From positions 1,612,001 through 1,676,000 of the forward strand of contig NZ_PIPR01000001.1 in the NCBI RefSeq assembly GCF_003987355.1: DNA of 64,000 bases, written 5' to 3'. This stretch comes from Pseudidiomarina aestuarii. GTDB taxonomy: Bacteria; Pseudomonadota; Gammaproteobacteria; Enterobacterales; Alteromonadaceae. The position numbers were made by a program, and so were the translations under genes. The notes under the pieces were generated by a model that was not told the origin of the DNA, ran no database searches, and saw nothing but the letters and a program-made list of their open reading frames with translations. Numbering within the stretch: position 1 is the stretch's first letter; the number at the start of each line of letters is the position of its first letter. Shown here one piece after another: positions 27,689 through 36,928 of this stretch.

Positions 27689-29188
27689 TTACCAACGCGC
27701 AAAATCTGGCAGGTCAATCACAATTTCTGTTTCGGAAACCACCTCACTTGCAAGAAATGACCTAATAACCTCAGTCACCTTGGGTGAGCGCATAAATAAG
27801 TTATGGCCGGCATTGACGACCGTAACATGTGTAAGTCGACTCAGTCCCGAAGTAGCTTCTAGTTGCCCCTCTGGATAAGTTCTTCCATCCAAAGTCCCCG
27901 TGAGCAGGAGTGTTGGAATTGCGCTGGTTGGATTGACTCTAAAGTCGTCCCCAAGCGTAAGTTCTGGAATAGCTTCATTCATTTGTGGCATTGGAAAGTT
28001 TAGTGACAAACCAAGCAAGCTGGTTTTTGACTGGTCTTTTACCAACTGCAAGCGCTCTTGAGAGATTCCAGAAGCAATGTCCATTGCCATAGGCATTGCA
28101 CGAAAGCTTATTTGCGTATCATCGAAATAGCCGCGCTTTAAAACATCACTAAGCAAGTTCGTTTGAGCGGCAACGTTTTCTCGATCTAGAGTTCGATACA
28201 AATGTAATAATAACGGCACGCCGCGATGCGGATCAGAGATCATACCTGCCGCCAAAAACTGCAAGTGTTGTTTCTGAAACAATAAGGTCCGCTTACCCGA
28301 ATCATTTTCGTAAGTGACTGGTAGCGGTTCTTTTGCCAACTTCTCATGCACGCTATGCATCATAGTGACAATGTCAGGATATAATTCACGCGCCTTTTCT
28401 TGCGTATTAATTGCTGCTTGAAGCCGCGCGAAGTAGGCGTCGGTTCGCGCCGGTAGTTTAACGGTTTGGTCCAAGCCCTCCGCACTCGCAATGACCACTT
28501 GCTGAATTTTCTCGGGATATGCTTTCATAGCTGCGAAGGCAAGATGGCTCCCATAAGATATTCCCCATAAGGTCATTTGGGGCGCGTTAAGGTGTTCGCG
28601 TAAGTCATTCAAGTCATGGGCACTTTCTAGCGTGTTGTAGCCTTTGATATCAATGCCATGCTGCGCCCAGAAATCGGCGCACTCAAGTGCCGCGGCACGA
28701 TACAGTCGCGTAACCTCCGCCTCGGTTTGTTCGGTCGTACCCTCAAGGTGTTGCCGCGAGCGGCACTCTGGCATGTCATCAGATAATCCAGTCCCTCTTT
28801 GATCAAGCGCGATCACATCCCCAAATTCGCGCATCGCCATAAAGAGTGGAAAACGAAAGTTGGGGTATTTAGCAGTGTTAATTCCTGAACCGCCAGGCCC
28901 TCCAGCGAGATAGATAATGGGCGTTGTTGATTCTCTCGTTGTTGCTGGGAAGCGAACATAATGAACCTTAATTATTCGACTTGTTGCATTGTTTCTATTC
29001 TCGGGAACGCTAATAAAACCGCTAAACGCATCGGTGGTTTGCCCATCCATAGTAGTAAACGTAATAGGCTGCTCATTCGGATAAAGTCGCTGTTGTGAAG
29101 GTGCTTTGCTAGGTTCTGCACCCGCCCAAGGCATTGCAAGCAAAGCGACCACAAAGACTGCATGTTGAAAAATAAGAAAGTAACGCAT
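27689..29188 (-). CDS. Exported alpha/beta hydrolase, S33 tripeptidyl aminopeptidase-like
   Basis: Exported serine hydrolase of 499 residues with signal peptide (MRYFLIFQHAVFVVALLAMP). The oxyanion motif GGPGGSG and the nucleophile elbow GISYGS (Ser ~211) are those of S33 prolyl/tripeptidyl aminopeptidases. The late NAGHNLFM supplies the His, and LTGTLDGRTYPEG probably the Asp. It has the TAP-like C-terminal shape. GGAG lies 7 bases before the ATG at 29188. It follows the DJ-1/PfpI gene by 28 bases on the same strand, so they form an operon, presumably under the divergent AraC regulator. Confidence 0.87.
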   Translation of the reverse strand: MRYFLIFQHAVFVVALLAMPWAGAEPSKAPSQQRLYPNEQPITFTTMDGQTTDAFSGFISVPENRNNATSRIIKVHYVRFPATTRESTTPIIYLAGGPGGSGINTAKYPNFRFPLFMAMREFGDVIALDQRGTGLSDDMPECRSRQHLEGTTEQTEAEVTRLYRAAALECADFWAQHGIDIKGYNTLESAHDLNDLREHLNAPQMTLWGISYGSHLAFAAMKAYPEKIQQVVIASAEGLDQTVKLPARTDAYFARLQAAINTQEKARELYPDIVTMMHSVHEKLAKEPLPVTYENDSGKRTLLFQKQHLQFLAAGMISDPHRGVPLLLHLYRTLDRENVAAQTNLLSDVLKRGYFDDTQISFRAMPMAMDIASGISQERLQLVKDQSKTSLLGLSLNFPMPQMNEAIPELTLGDDFRVNPTSAIPTLLLTGTLDGRTYPEGQLEATSGLSRLTHVTVVNAGHNLFMRSPKVTEVIRSFLASEVVSETEIVIDLPDFARW

Positions 29189-29216
29189 GAGTAAGCTCCG
29201 TATTTTTGTATTCGAA

Positions 29217-30365
29217 TCAAGATTGACTTTCAAGTATCGCAATCATTGCCTTCGCTACGCCTGCTGATGATTGGTAGTTTTGCCCCGTTACTATGCGGCC
29301 ATCAACCTCTACATGCTCTTGACCGCGCGGGCTATACAAGAAGTCACCGCCGCGCGCTTCGATGGTTTTAGTGATGTGAAACGGAAACTCTTTGAAATAC
29401 GGTCGGTCAGGATTCTCATATTCGTCTGGATAACCGCTGATACGTTTACCTTTGACCAAGTATTCGCCGTTCGTGAGTCGCAAATGCGCAATACCAGCAG
29501 TACCGTGGCATACGGCAGAAATGATGCCGTTGTGTTGCTCATAGATTGTCATCGAAATGCGTTGTAACTCAGCGTTGTCAGCCACGCCATACATAGCGTT
29601 GGTACCGCCTACATAGTGGACTGCGCGGTAGTCGTCCGGAACAACCTGAGTCGGATTCATGGTATTACCAATCGCATACATAAAATCGGCGTCGTACAAG
29701 TATTTCTTGTGCATCGGATCCGATGTATTGATATACGCTAGTGGCAAAGCACCTCCGTCTGGACTCACAAAGTCAACGCTGTAACCCGCACGAATAAACT
29801 CATCGTAGGCATTAACGATTTCAGAAAAGCTCACCCCAGTAGGAAGATTTGAAGCACCGTGAAAGTGTGCGCTAGAAAGAATAAAAAGAATGCGCTGACC
29901 ATTAACATTACTGCTGGATCCAGCAGCAGATTTGCTAATAATTTGCCATTTATCTGCTACTTTTTTAAGGAGAAAGCGATCGACGAATCGCTGTTTCCTT
30001 TGCGGCATTAAAATTTCAGCTTTTGCAATCGCTAGGTTGCCCTCCACATCAATCTGCAAAATACGACCGATGCGACCGTTATCAACACCCTTGTTCTCGT
30101 CTTTATGCCAACTTAGATACTCATCGATGGAGACTTGCCAAACCGCGGCATCTGCCTTTTCTAAATAAAGCAATGCATCAGGATGAAAGGCCTGCGCCAA
30201 CTTTTCAGCGTCACTGTGTGATGAGCCATAAAAATACAGCTCAAGCGTTTGGGTGATAGCAGTCCGATTTTGTGCTTGCTGCGACTGAGTTGCATACGCC
30301 GCCGCACTGCAGAAGAACACCGATACTAATAAAAGTAGCTTTAAAACAACGTGACGACTAAACAT
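29217..30365 (-). CDS. Exported DJ-1/PfpI-family protein with N-terminal NTF2/SnoaL-like domain (paralog A)
   Basis: Two-domain exported protein of 382 residues. A signal peptide (LKLLLLVSVFFCSAAAYATQ) precedes an NTF2/DUF4440-like domain (NRTAITQTLELYFYGSSHSD through WQIISKSAAG). A DJ-1/PfpI domain follows from ~residue 155. The nucleophile elbow is AVCHGTAG near residue 284. YVGGTNAMYG stands for the usual GG motif, and DGRIVTGQNYQS is the family C-terminal block. Relatives act as glyoxalases, deglycases or chaperones, but export and the NTF2 fusion are atypical. GGAG lies 6 bases before the ATG at 30365. It heads the operon with the S33 hydrolase, divergent from the AraC gene. Confidence 0.85.
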   Translation of the reverse strand: MFSRHVVLKLLLLVSVFFCSAAAYATQSQQAQNRTAITQTLELYFYGSSHSDAEKLAQAFHPDALLYLEKADAAVWQVSIDEYLSWHKDENKGVDNGRIGRILQIDVEGNLAIAKAEILMPQRKQRFVDRFLLKKVADKWQIISKSAAGSSSNVNGQRILFILSSAHFHGASNLPTGVSFSEIVNAYDEFIRAGYSVDFVSPDGGALPLAYINTSDPMHKKYLYDADFMYAIGNTMNPTQVVPDDYRAVHYVGGTNAMYGVADNAELQRISMTIYEQHNGIISAVCHGTAGIAHLRLTNGEYLVKGKRISGYPDEYENPDRPYFKEFPFHITKTIEARGGDFLYSPRGQEHVEVDGRIVTGQNYQSSAGVAKAMIAILESQS

Positions 30366-30462
30366 ATTCATCTCCAATAAATGTCGGTAATTTGGCAATT
30401 TAGACCAGCCTATTACGCTCACTTAGAGGATCTCGTGAAGGCTGAAGTGCGACCTTAGCTGC

Positions 30463-30510
30463 CGCCAAAAGACGAATCGTCCTTGCCACGTAGGAAGGAC
30501 TGTTTTGGCG
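30463..30510. repeat. Extended cruciform carrying palindromic box copy 2
   Basis: Box copy 2 occupies 30478-30503 with arms GTCCTT (30479-30484) and AAGGAC (30495-30500). It sits inside a second perfect inverted repeat, CGCCAAAA (30463-30470) and TTTTGGCG (30503-30510). The structure lies in the divergent promoter between the DJ-1 A gene and the AraC gene, 45-53 bases before the AraC start. It is a natural operator candidate. Confidence 0.75.
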
Positions 30511-30555
30511 ATCCGTGTGCTATGCTGATTTTTTAGGGTAAGTGCATCGACATCT

Positions 30556-31683
30556 ATGTTAGCTATCTTCTTTTCTTCGCTCGCCATGGCAGTGGCCGGC
30601 TTTGCTATTTTTCATATTCCTAAACGTCGGTCGAGGGGACCTCTGCTGCTGCTTTTAAGTTGTCTCCTTTACTTGTCCTCGGGTGCAGTGGTGTTTGAGT
30701 TAGCACCAAACCTCGTACACCTTTATGTAAGTTTTATTCCGGTTGTATTTTTTCTATTTCTGCCAGCGTTTTGGCTTTACCACGATGCAACTATCACAAC
30801 TGATTTATGGTGTTGGAAACCATCGATGTTGAAGCACTTTGCCATCGTGCCGGTTGTGTTATGCCTGAGTATTGCGCTCGCGCTGCTTCCGGCGAAAGAC
30901 TTTCAGCAGATGTTTTTCGCGTCAGAACCAGTCGATACACCATGGCTTATCACGTTAGCTATGGCGTTTGCTTTCTTCTTAGTGGTCTGGTTCCTGCTCA
31001 GTTGCGGCTACGTATTCAGTATTTTTCGTCGTACATTGGCTTATCACAAAAACATCCGACTCATATACGCGGATGAATCAGGACGTAAACTGAACTGGGT
31101 CATTATTACGTCCGCCCTAATGATCTTGACGTGGGTCTACGCCCTCGTTGTGCTCGCGCTAGAAAACAGACTTGCTCACTTGGGTATTTCAGAGACGGGA
31201 GTACTCGGGTTGTTGTCGCTTATCGTGTGGTTAGTGGCTCACAACGGCATCAAACAACAGACTGGATTCGGTGAGACAACAGAGGCGAATACAGAAATAG
31301 CGCACGTGATAAAAGCACAAGCCTATGAACGCTCGGCACTGCGCAAGAAAGATTTGCAAAGAATTGCAGCGAAAATAGAAACCGCTGTAGCGCAAGACCA
31401 GATTCATCTAGAATCAGACCTGAATCTCGTCAAACTGGCGAAACATATTGCTGAGCCGCCCCAGTATATTTCCCAAACATTGTCACAGCACCTCAATACC
31501 ACCTTCTTTGATTTTATCAATAAAGCAAGAATCGACGATGCACGACAGTTATTAGCCACGACGGACCACTCCGTACTAGATATTGCCTATGCGACCGGTT
31601 TTAACTCGCGCTCGGCTTTTTATAAAGCGTTTAAAAACTACCTAAATCAGACCCCAAGCGAATACCGAGCGAATTGCCCCTAA
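30556..31683 (+). CDS. Membrane-anchored AraC-family transcriptional regulator
   Basis: Protein of 375 residues. The first ~240 hold about seven transmembrane helices. The last ~100 are an AraC/XylS DNA-binding domain with two helix-turn-helices: NLVKLAKHIAEPPQYISQTL and SVLDIAYATGFNSRSAFYKA. Membrane-AraC proteins of this kind are thought to sense signals at the membrane. It is divergent from the DJ-1 A/S33 operon and flanked by inverted copies of the 26-base palindromic box, one in its promoter and one 5 bases after its stop. Autoregulation and control of the divergent operon are inferred. Confidence 0.88.
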   Translation: MLAIFFSSLAMAVAGFAIFHIPKRRSRGPLLLLLSCLLYLSSGAVVFELAPNLVHLYVSFIPVVFFLFLPAFWLYHDATITTDLWCWKPSMLKHFAIVPVVLCLSIALALLPAKDFQQMFFASEPVDTPWLITLAMAFAFFLVVWFLLSCGYVFSIFRRTLAYHKNIRLIYADESGRKLNWVIITSALMILTWVYALVVLALENRLAHLGISETGVLGLLSLIVWLVAHNGIKQQTGFGETTEANTEIAHVIKAQAYERSALRKKDLQRIAAKIETAVAQDQIHLESDLNLVKLAKHIAEPPQYISQTLSQHLNTTFFDFINKARIDDARQLLATTDHSVLDIAYATGFNSRSAFYKAFKNYLNQTPSEYRANCP

Positions 31684-31688
31684 TGCTA

Positions 31689-31714
31689 ACTGTCCTTCCT
31701 AGGTGGGAAGGACG
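31689..31714 (-). repeat. 26-base palindromic box, copy 3 (inverted)
   Basis: On the minus strand this reads CGTCCTTCCCACCTAGGAAG followed by GACAGT, 23/26 identical to copy 2. It forms an 8-bp stem GTCCTTCC/GGAAGGAC just after the AraC stop codon. It may serve as terminator for that gene, but it lacks a T-run and shares its sequence with the promoter copy. Confidence 0.75.
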
Positions 31715-31817
31715 AAATGCCTGTTTGCACTCCTTACTATCGCCGCACTCATCTTCACAAAAAGCTGACATTTAGCATGCCACACTCACGGGCTCGCTAA
31801 ACTTCAATGGATCATTC

Positions 31818-33308
31818 ATGAAAAAGGTAATAGTAGTCATCCTGTTCGCTACGCTTAGTTTCTACGCTGCATCAAGCTCGGCTAGTCTGACGCCAACAGC
31901 CGCCCAAACAAACACTACAACTGATTCTGTTACACAAGCGATTGTCGATAAAGTGATCGCGACCTATGGCGGTGATGTGCTCTTACAAGCCGACAGCATT
32001 AGAGTAATTGATTACAACAAAGGCCCATGGCCTGGCGAGGGTGAAACGCCCACTATTCCCGAGTTATGGCGAATCAATGAAGAACTGACGATAGACTTCG
32101 TGGGACAGCGCAAAAGTTTGCTGTCTTACCGCGTGCCGCGAACCACCATCGACTTGGAAAAGTGGATTCAGCAGGGTGAACAAACTATCGCGTATGACAT
32201 CCTGCATGAGAAATACTCCGAGCAAAACTGGGCTACCTTTGCACGTCTCGGTGCGTCACTTGAACGCAGCAGCGATACGTTGCATGCTCGGCACTTGGCG
32301 AATCTAACAGGCCAGCTAGACTATATTGGCGATGACTATTTCCGTGGCCGTCTGCAACACAAGTTGACTTACGAAACCGACTCCGGCGAGCGCTATACCT
32401 ACTTCGTTGACAAGGCAAATGGGCTTATCCACAAGCTATTGCGCCAACACCCTCGCGCTGGCGATCTGCTTTATGTTTTTTCCAATCATAGTACCGACAG
32501 CAAGGTCGCCTTTGCCCGCGACATGAACTTCTTTGTTAATGGCGAGCTGCGCTTAACCTCAGTACACCGTGCAATTGAACTCGACCCAGATCTCGTGGCC
32601 GCATTTCAAGGCTTTAAGAATTTTACTCCTTGGGGTGAAACAATTGACGCTTCTGAGCTAACTGTCAAAGAGATTTCCGATGGCGTGTATCAAGCCGGCA
32701 CCGGTCGCTCACTTACGGTGTTTATTGAGCAGTCAGACCATTACATAGGACTGGGAGCGGCGGATGCCCTAGCAGACAATTTTGCTGAAATAAAAAAGCT
32801 GTCTCAGCAAGATAAGCCGCTCAACTACTTTGTCGTCACGCATCATCACAATGCCAATGTGCGAGGCTTAGATAACGCCTTAACCTTAGGTGCTACTTTA
32901 GTGGTTGCTGAACAGCATAGAGACTCTATTCTAAGCCATATCACTGTCGACGAGGCCGACAACAAGATCATTTCGGTCCCACCACGAGCAACATTTGCGT
33001 TGGGCAATTTAGAGCTATTTGATATTGCTACCGCACACTCCCGTCATTATTTATTAGCCTATTTACCTGCAGCCCAGATGGTGCTTGCAGAAGACCATTT
33101 CGTCACTGATTTGAAAGCCGCAAAACCACGAATCTATCATGACATGGTGCGCTTCGCTGACGCACTTGCCGAGCTCAATCTTGCAGTAGAGAAGCTGGTA
33201 GATATTCGTGGTTGGCGTCAATTCAGTATGGACGAATTCACGCAATGGACACGTGACTTTACGCCAAAAACCTGCCCGCCAGGTTATGAGATTTGTGCAG
33301 ATGGTTAA
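31818..33308 (+). CDS. Exported metallo-beta-lactamase-fold-like protein, degenerate metal site
   Basis: A 496-residue exported protein with signal peptide (MKKVIVVILFATLSFYAASSSAS). The N-terminal ~250 residues are not assigned. The C-terminal ~220 resemble a metallo-beta-lactamase fold: FVVTHHHNANVRGL sits where HxHxDH is expected and HYLLAYLPAAQMVLAEDHF resembles the later metal motif. The Asp of HxHxDH is missing, so zinc hydrolase activity is doubtful. The SUMF1-like gene starts 7 bases downstream and a GST-like gene overlaps that one, giving a three-gene operon. Confidence 0.72.
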   Translation: MKKVIVVILFATLSFYAASSSASLTPTAAQTNTTTDSVTQAIVDKVIATYGGDVLLQADSIRVIDYNKGPWPGEGETPTIPELWRINEELTIDFVGQRKSLLSYRVPRTTIDLEKWIQQGEQTIAYDILHEKYSEQNWATFARLGASLERSSDTLHARHLANLTGQLDYIGDDYFRGRLQHKLTYETDSGERYTYFVDKANGLIHKLLRQHPRAGDLLYVFSNHSTDSKVAFARDMNFFVNGELRLTSVHRAIELDPDLVAAFQGFKNFTPWGETIDASELTVKEISDGVYQAGTGRSLTVFIEQSDHYIGLGAADALADNFAEIKKLSQQDKPLNYFVVTHHHNANVRGLDNALTLGATLVVAEQHRDSILSHITVDEADNKIISVPPRATFALGNLELFDIATAHSRHYLLAYLPAAQMVLAEDHFVTDLKAAKPRIYHDMVRFADALAELNLAVEKLVDIRGWRQFSMDEFTQWTRDFTPKTCPPGYEICADG

Positions 33309-33315
33309 GGAACAT

Positions 33316-35037
33316 ATGATGCGAACAATACTTGTTCTGTTAATGCCTATGGTCGGTTTGTTGCCAGCGGTTCACGCTCAAGTTGACCACATTGTACCGC
33401 CAATGGTTAATATTCCGGCTGGTGAGTTTATGATGGGTACGACTGGCGGTGAACGACAAGCTAGGCCAGTGCATAAAGTCCAGTTGGACGCATTTCAGCT
33501 AGGTAAATATACGGTAACCGTCGCTGAGTTTCGAAAATTTGCGGCCGCCACGGGTTATACCACGGAAAGTACCTGCAACGATTTTCTTGATTCTGAGGGT
33601 TTAAGAGGCCCCGAACACATCGGCAGCGGTCGCTGGGATCAACACCGATACAGCTACAGCGACTATCAACCAGTAACCTGTATTTCATGGCAAGATGCCA
33701 ATGCTTACGCTACATGGTTGTCTGAACAAACGGGCCAGCATTATCGACTACCCACCGAGCAGGAATGGGAATATGCCGCCAAAGCCAATACCCGTAGTCG
33801 CTATTTTTGGGGGGATGACCCGTTGCAAACAGAGGCCTGCAAGTATGGTAACTTTGCAGATCTAACCGGCGAACAAGTTAATAACCAACTTTATGGGTAC
33901 AGCAACAAAGGCTTTATCGAACATTTAAATTGTGATGATGGTGAGGCCTACAATGCCATAGTCGGTCTATATCGGCCCAATCCGTTTGGGTTGTATGACA
34001 TGGCAGGTAATGTCAGCCAGTATCTGAATTCGTGCTTTGACCCAAGTGGTTATCAAACCGACCGCAACTCTCAGGATGCCAAATCATGCGAATTTATAGC
34101 TACCCGCGGCGGCAATTGGCACTATCCAGCACAACCACATAGCAACCGCGGTCGCTTTAAACGTGAAGGTTGGAATGTCGCAGCCGGTATCGGCTTTCGC
34201 CTGGCAATGGATGGACATTCAGATGTCGTTGCACCCTCTAGCCAAACGTTTGAACAGCAACTACACCAAGCACAACAAAAGCGACTGACGCAACGTGAAC
34301 GATTGTTGCCTGCTGTAACTCAGCTGAGACTGGTCGAGAACGATGAAGGCAAACTGATACTGAGTTGGCTGCCATCAGCGGATAATCGGGTAACCGGCTA
34401 TGACATCTACCGCTCAACGATAAAGCAGGCACATTTGCTTGGCGGCTTTTACCAGAAGCATTATGAAAAAGCCTATGCTGTCGATGCTGATAACACCCAA
34501 CTGGAAGTGACTTTACCGGACAGCGCTGGCAGCTTTATTGTTATTGCGCGCGCAGGTCAGATGTTCGGATTCCCATCTGCAACCGTTGTAAAGGCAGCGC
34601 CCGCTTCAGTCTCTGCTATTCCGGGGCGTTTGGATATGCAACAACTGACCCAATTGCATAATGCATCCTTATATTATTTCCCTGCCGAGGAGGATAAACC
34701 TGAGCGTTACTTGGTGTTTAAAACCAATAAATTAACGGAGCAAAATATGGTGACACTAAGGTTTGATACACAGGTTGCTCAAGCTGGCTGGTATCTACTG
34801 AATTACAAAGGCAGCAGCTTTCAGACTGGCGAATTTTTTAAGCTCTGGCAGGGCAACAAACTTGCCGGCAGTGCCGACTTTGAGCGCGGCATCGATGACT
34901 CGGTTTCAAACAGACACAAAGTGTATTTAGATGCCGGGCGTCACGCATTAGAGCTAACTATACTCCGAGAAAACTTTGATCGCTGGGGCTTGAGTTGGTT
35001 AGAGTTCTCACCTGTAACTCCTGAGGAGCAGTTGTGA
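33316..35037 (+). CDS. Exported SUMF1/FGE-sulfatase-domain protein with Fn3-like tail
   Basis: Protein of 573 residues. After a signal peptide (TILVLLMPMVGLLPAVHAQ) comes a formylglycine-generating-enzyme-like domain to ~residue 300: MVNIPAGEFMMGTTGG, YRLPTEQEWEYAAKA, NPFGLYDMAGNVSQ and IGFRLAM. The domain's catalytic cysteine pair is not evident, so it is probably a C-type-lectin-like binding or non-FGE member. Residues ~335-430 look like a fibronectin type III domain (LSWLPSADNRVTGYDIYRS). The ATG at 33316 follows AAGGA. A downstream GTG overlaps its stop (GTGA), indicating translational coupling with the GST-like gene. Confidence 0.83.
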   Translation: MMRTILVLLMPMVGLLPAVHAQVDHIVPPMVNIPAGEFMMGTTGGERQARPVHKVQLDAFQLGKYTVTVAEFRKFAAATGYTTESTCNDFLDSEGLRGPEHIGSGRWDQHRYSYSDYQPVTCISWQDANAYATWLSEQTGQHYRLPTEQEWEYAAKANTRSRYFWGDDPLQTEACKYGNFADLTGEQVNNQLYGYSNKGFIEHLNCDDGEAYNAIVGLYRPNPFGLYDMAGNVSQYLNSCFDPSGYQTDRNSQDAKSCEFIATRGGNWHYPAQPHSNRGRFKREGWNVAAGIGFRLAMDGHSDVVAPSSQTFEQQLHQAQQKRLTQRERLLPAVTQLRLVENDEGKLILSWLPSADNRVTGYDIYRSTIKQAHLLGGFYQKHYEKAYAVDADNTQLEVTLPDSAGSFIVIARAGQMFGFPSATVVKAAPASVSAIPGRLDMQQLTQLHNASLYYFPAEEDKPERYLVFKTNKLTEQNMVTLRFDTQVAQAGWYLLNYKGSSFQTGEFFKLWQGNKLAGSADFERGIDDSVSNRHKVYLDAGRHALELTILRENFDRWGLSWLEFSPVTPEEQL

Positions 35038-35675
35038 ACACATTAATATGGGTGATCGATTCGCCATTCTCGCGAGCGGTTAAGTGGTTATTGTTGAAGA
35101 CGGGAATGAAACATAGTGAGCACTTGCTAACTTGGGACAGTCTAGCAAACGACCCCAGGCTGGCTGAGTGCAATCCCAAGCTACAGGTTCCCACTCTGAT
35201 TGCTGACGACGAAACACTCACCGATTCGCTGCTGATCATATTGCGGTTATTAGGACACGACTGGCACCGCACTGTTGACGCCCAGCTGTTTCGCCTTGGT
35301 GATTGCGACTTTGAAGCGACGCTAATCTTTTTGTTCCGTGCAAACCTATTGGCGCATAAGTACGGCCGCAGCCAAGAAAGCAACTTCATGCGTGAGGCCG
35401 GCGTAGCGACCTACCAAAAAAGCGTTGATATTCTGCTTGACCATCTAGTGGTTAACACCGCAAAGATCGAGGTGAACGTCGGCTTAGTTTTGGTGTTCTC
35501 GATGGTGCTTATTGCCCGCTCTAATGCGCAGTCAGATATTGTGCGCGATTATCGTATTGAGGAATTACTGCCGTTTCATGAAGCGCTCACTGCTGACCTC
35601 GTCTACCAACAGCTTGCCCAAAGCTACAGCGGTCAAGAAGGTAATCGGTGGCCTTTCTTTATTAATTACTCTTAA
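35034..35675 (+). CDS. Glutathione S-transferase-like protein
   Basis: Cytoplasmic protein of 213 residues. The N-terminal thioredoxin-like half has SPFSRAVKWLLLKTGM and the cis-proline motif VPTLIADDETLTDS, where the glutathione-binding E-S dipeptide reads D-S. The C-terminal half is helical as in GSTs. The start is GTG at 35034, overlapping the previous stop; GAGGAG precedes it. Its 3' end overlaps the convergent histidine kinase by 14 bases. Activity is unproven; it may only share the fold. Confidence 0.72.
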   Translation: MNTLIWVIDSPFSRAVKWLLLKTGMKHSEHLLTWDSLANDPRLAECNPKLQVPTLIADDETLTDSLLIILRLLGHDWHRTVDAQLFRLGDCDFEATLIFLFRANLLAHKYGRSQESNFMREAGVATYQKSVDILLDHLVVNTAKIEVNVGLVLVFSMVLIARSNAQSDIVRDYRIEELLPFHEALTADLVYQQLAQSYSGQEGNRWPFFINYS

Positions 35676-36912
35676 AACGGATCTCGAGCTGAAATTGTGG
35701 TGGCATAGAATTGATCTCGAGCTGCCACTGATTCAACTGGCAGATCCGCTTCACCAAATGCAATCCCTGTCCGAGTCCTTGGCTAGCAGGTCCACGCACG
35801 CTTGCGGTTGTCAGATCGGCAGGTGTCGTTTCGGCGATTGGATTCGTAAAGTGTAAAGCGTTACTCTGTAATTTAATTTGCAAGCTGGGCTTGCTCGCAT
35901 GTTCTAGTGCGTTATTGATCAGGTTGGTCAACATTAACTGAAGAAGATTCTGATTAGCGTTGATTCGATAGTTGCTAGGCACATCAATATGCAGCTCAAA
36001 CTCTTCGAGATCAGCTAATTTTCGGTGGTTCACAACGCAGGATTCCAGCTCAGCCAATAGCCCTAATGATTCAGTATGGACCGATTCTTCACGCGCTAGT
36101 GCAAGCAACACAGTCGTGGTTTCTTCAATTCGCGCAACCATTTCTTTGAGTTGCTTGCTCTGCTGTTTACTCAGCCCTTTCGCGTCATCAAGACGCTCAA
36201 CCAGAAACTTTAAAACAGTGGTCGGCGTGCGCAGTTCGTGACTGATATCGCGAGTGAAATCTGCCTCACGTTGCAAAGCGATCTGCAATTTATCGACACT
36301 GTTCTTAACCACATCGGCAAGGTAGCCAATTTCGTTCTGCGGTAATTGCGAGGGCAATTCTATAGATCTGCTGCTGTCGCTTGATTGTTTGAATCGGGTC
36401 GCTAATCGAGTGAGTGGCTGGGTAATGCTGCGCCCCAAATAAAAACTAAGTAACCAAGCTGCACCCATCACAATGGCAAAGATCAAACCGATCCATGGCA
36501 CCAAGCGCGGTAAATAATCGCGCGAAACTTCTAAGCCAGTGACATCGGCTGTCAGAATCCATTCGTCGCCGCCTAGTTGCAACGTTTGCAGATGTAAAGT
36601 ACCACCATTTGCTGTCGGAAACTCAACGCGTTCAGATGAGAGTTGACGTAATTCTTGGACCTGCTTTGGCAGTTCTTGCCAATTGGAATAAATCGTCATA
36701 AACGGAAAGCGTGGCTGAACCACTTGCGACTGTTCGGCATAAACTCGCTCAAGATAGTTCGCCTCACTGCTCACCAGACGATTAAAGACATTATCCTCAA
36801 CCACGTAGGCATATGCGATGAGCAAGCTCACTAAGCAAACTGCGAGCGCCAGTGCAAAACTCACGACCGCGATCTGTAGTGTCTTTTTAATACTCGAATT
36901 GGTGCCGTTCAT
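35662..36912 (-). CDS. Sensor histidine kinase (two-component set 1)
   Basis: Inner-membrane kinase of about 416 residues, QseC/PmrB-like. Transmembrane helices lie at ~15-37 and ~138-158 around a ~100-residue periplasmic sensor; a HAMP domain follows. The phospho-acceptor is H225 in DISHELRTP. The ATPase N and G regions appear as NLINNALEHA and GLGQGLHLV. It is paralogous to the kinase at 50041, sharing ADFTRD and the GxGQGLxLVxRI block. The ATG at 36912 leaves a 16-base gap to the response regulator; a longer frame to 36969 would overlap it by 41 bases. It is the third gene of the S41-regulator-kinase operon. Confidence 0.88.
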   Translation of the reverse strand: MNGTNSSIKKTLQIAVVSFALALAVCLVSLLIAYAYVVEDNVFNRLVSSEANYLERVYAEQSQVVQPRFPFMTIYSNWQELPKQVQELRQLSSERVEFPTANGGTLHLQTLQLGGDEWILTADVTGLEVSRDYLPRLVPWIGLIFAIVMGAAWLLSFYLGRSITQPLTRLATRFKQSSDSSRSIELPSQLPQNEIGYLADVVKNSVDKLQIALQREADFTRDISHELRTPTTVLKFLVERLDDAKGLSKQQSKQLKEMVARIEETTTVLLALAREESVHTESLGLLAELESCVVNHRKLADLEEFELHIDVPSNYRINANQNLLQLMLTNLINNALEHASKPSLQIKLQSNALHFTNPIAETTPADLTTASVRGPASQGLGQGLHLVKRICQLNQWQLEINSMPPQFQLEIRFKSN

Positions 36913-36928
36913 TTGCGCTTTCACTGTG

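Noticed and set aside
27504-27695. A 63-codon minus-strand frame across palindromic box 1
   Set aside because: It overlaps the start of the DUF4386-like gene and a structured repeat, with no good ribosome-binding site or recognisable protein.
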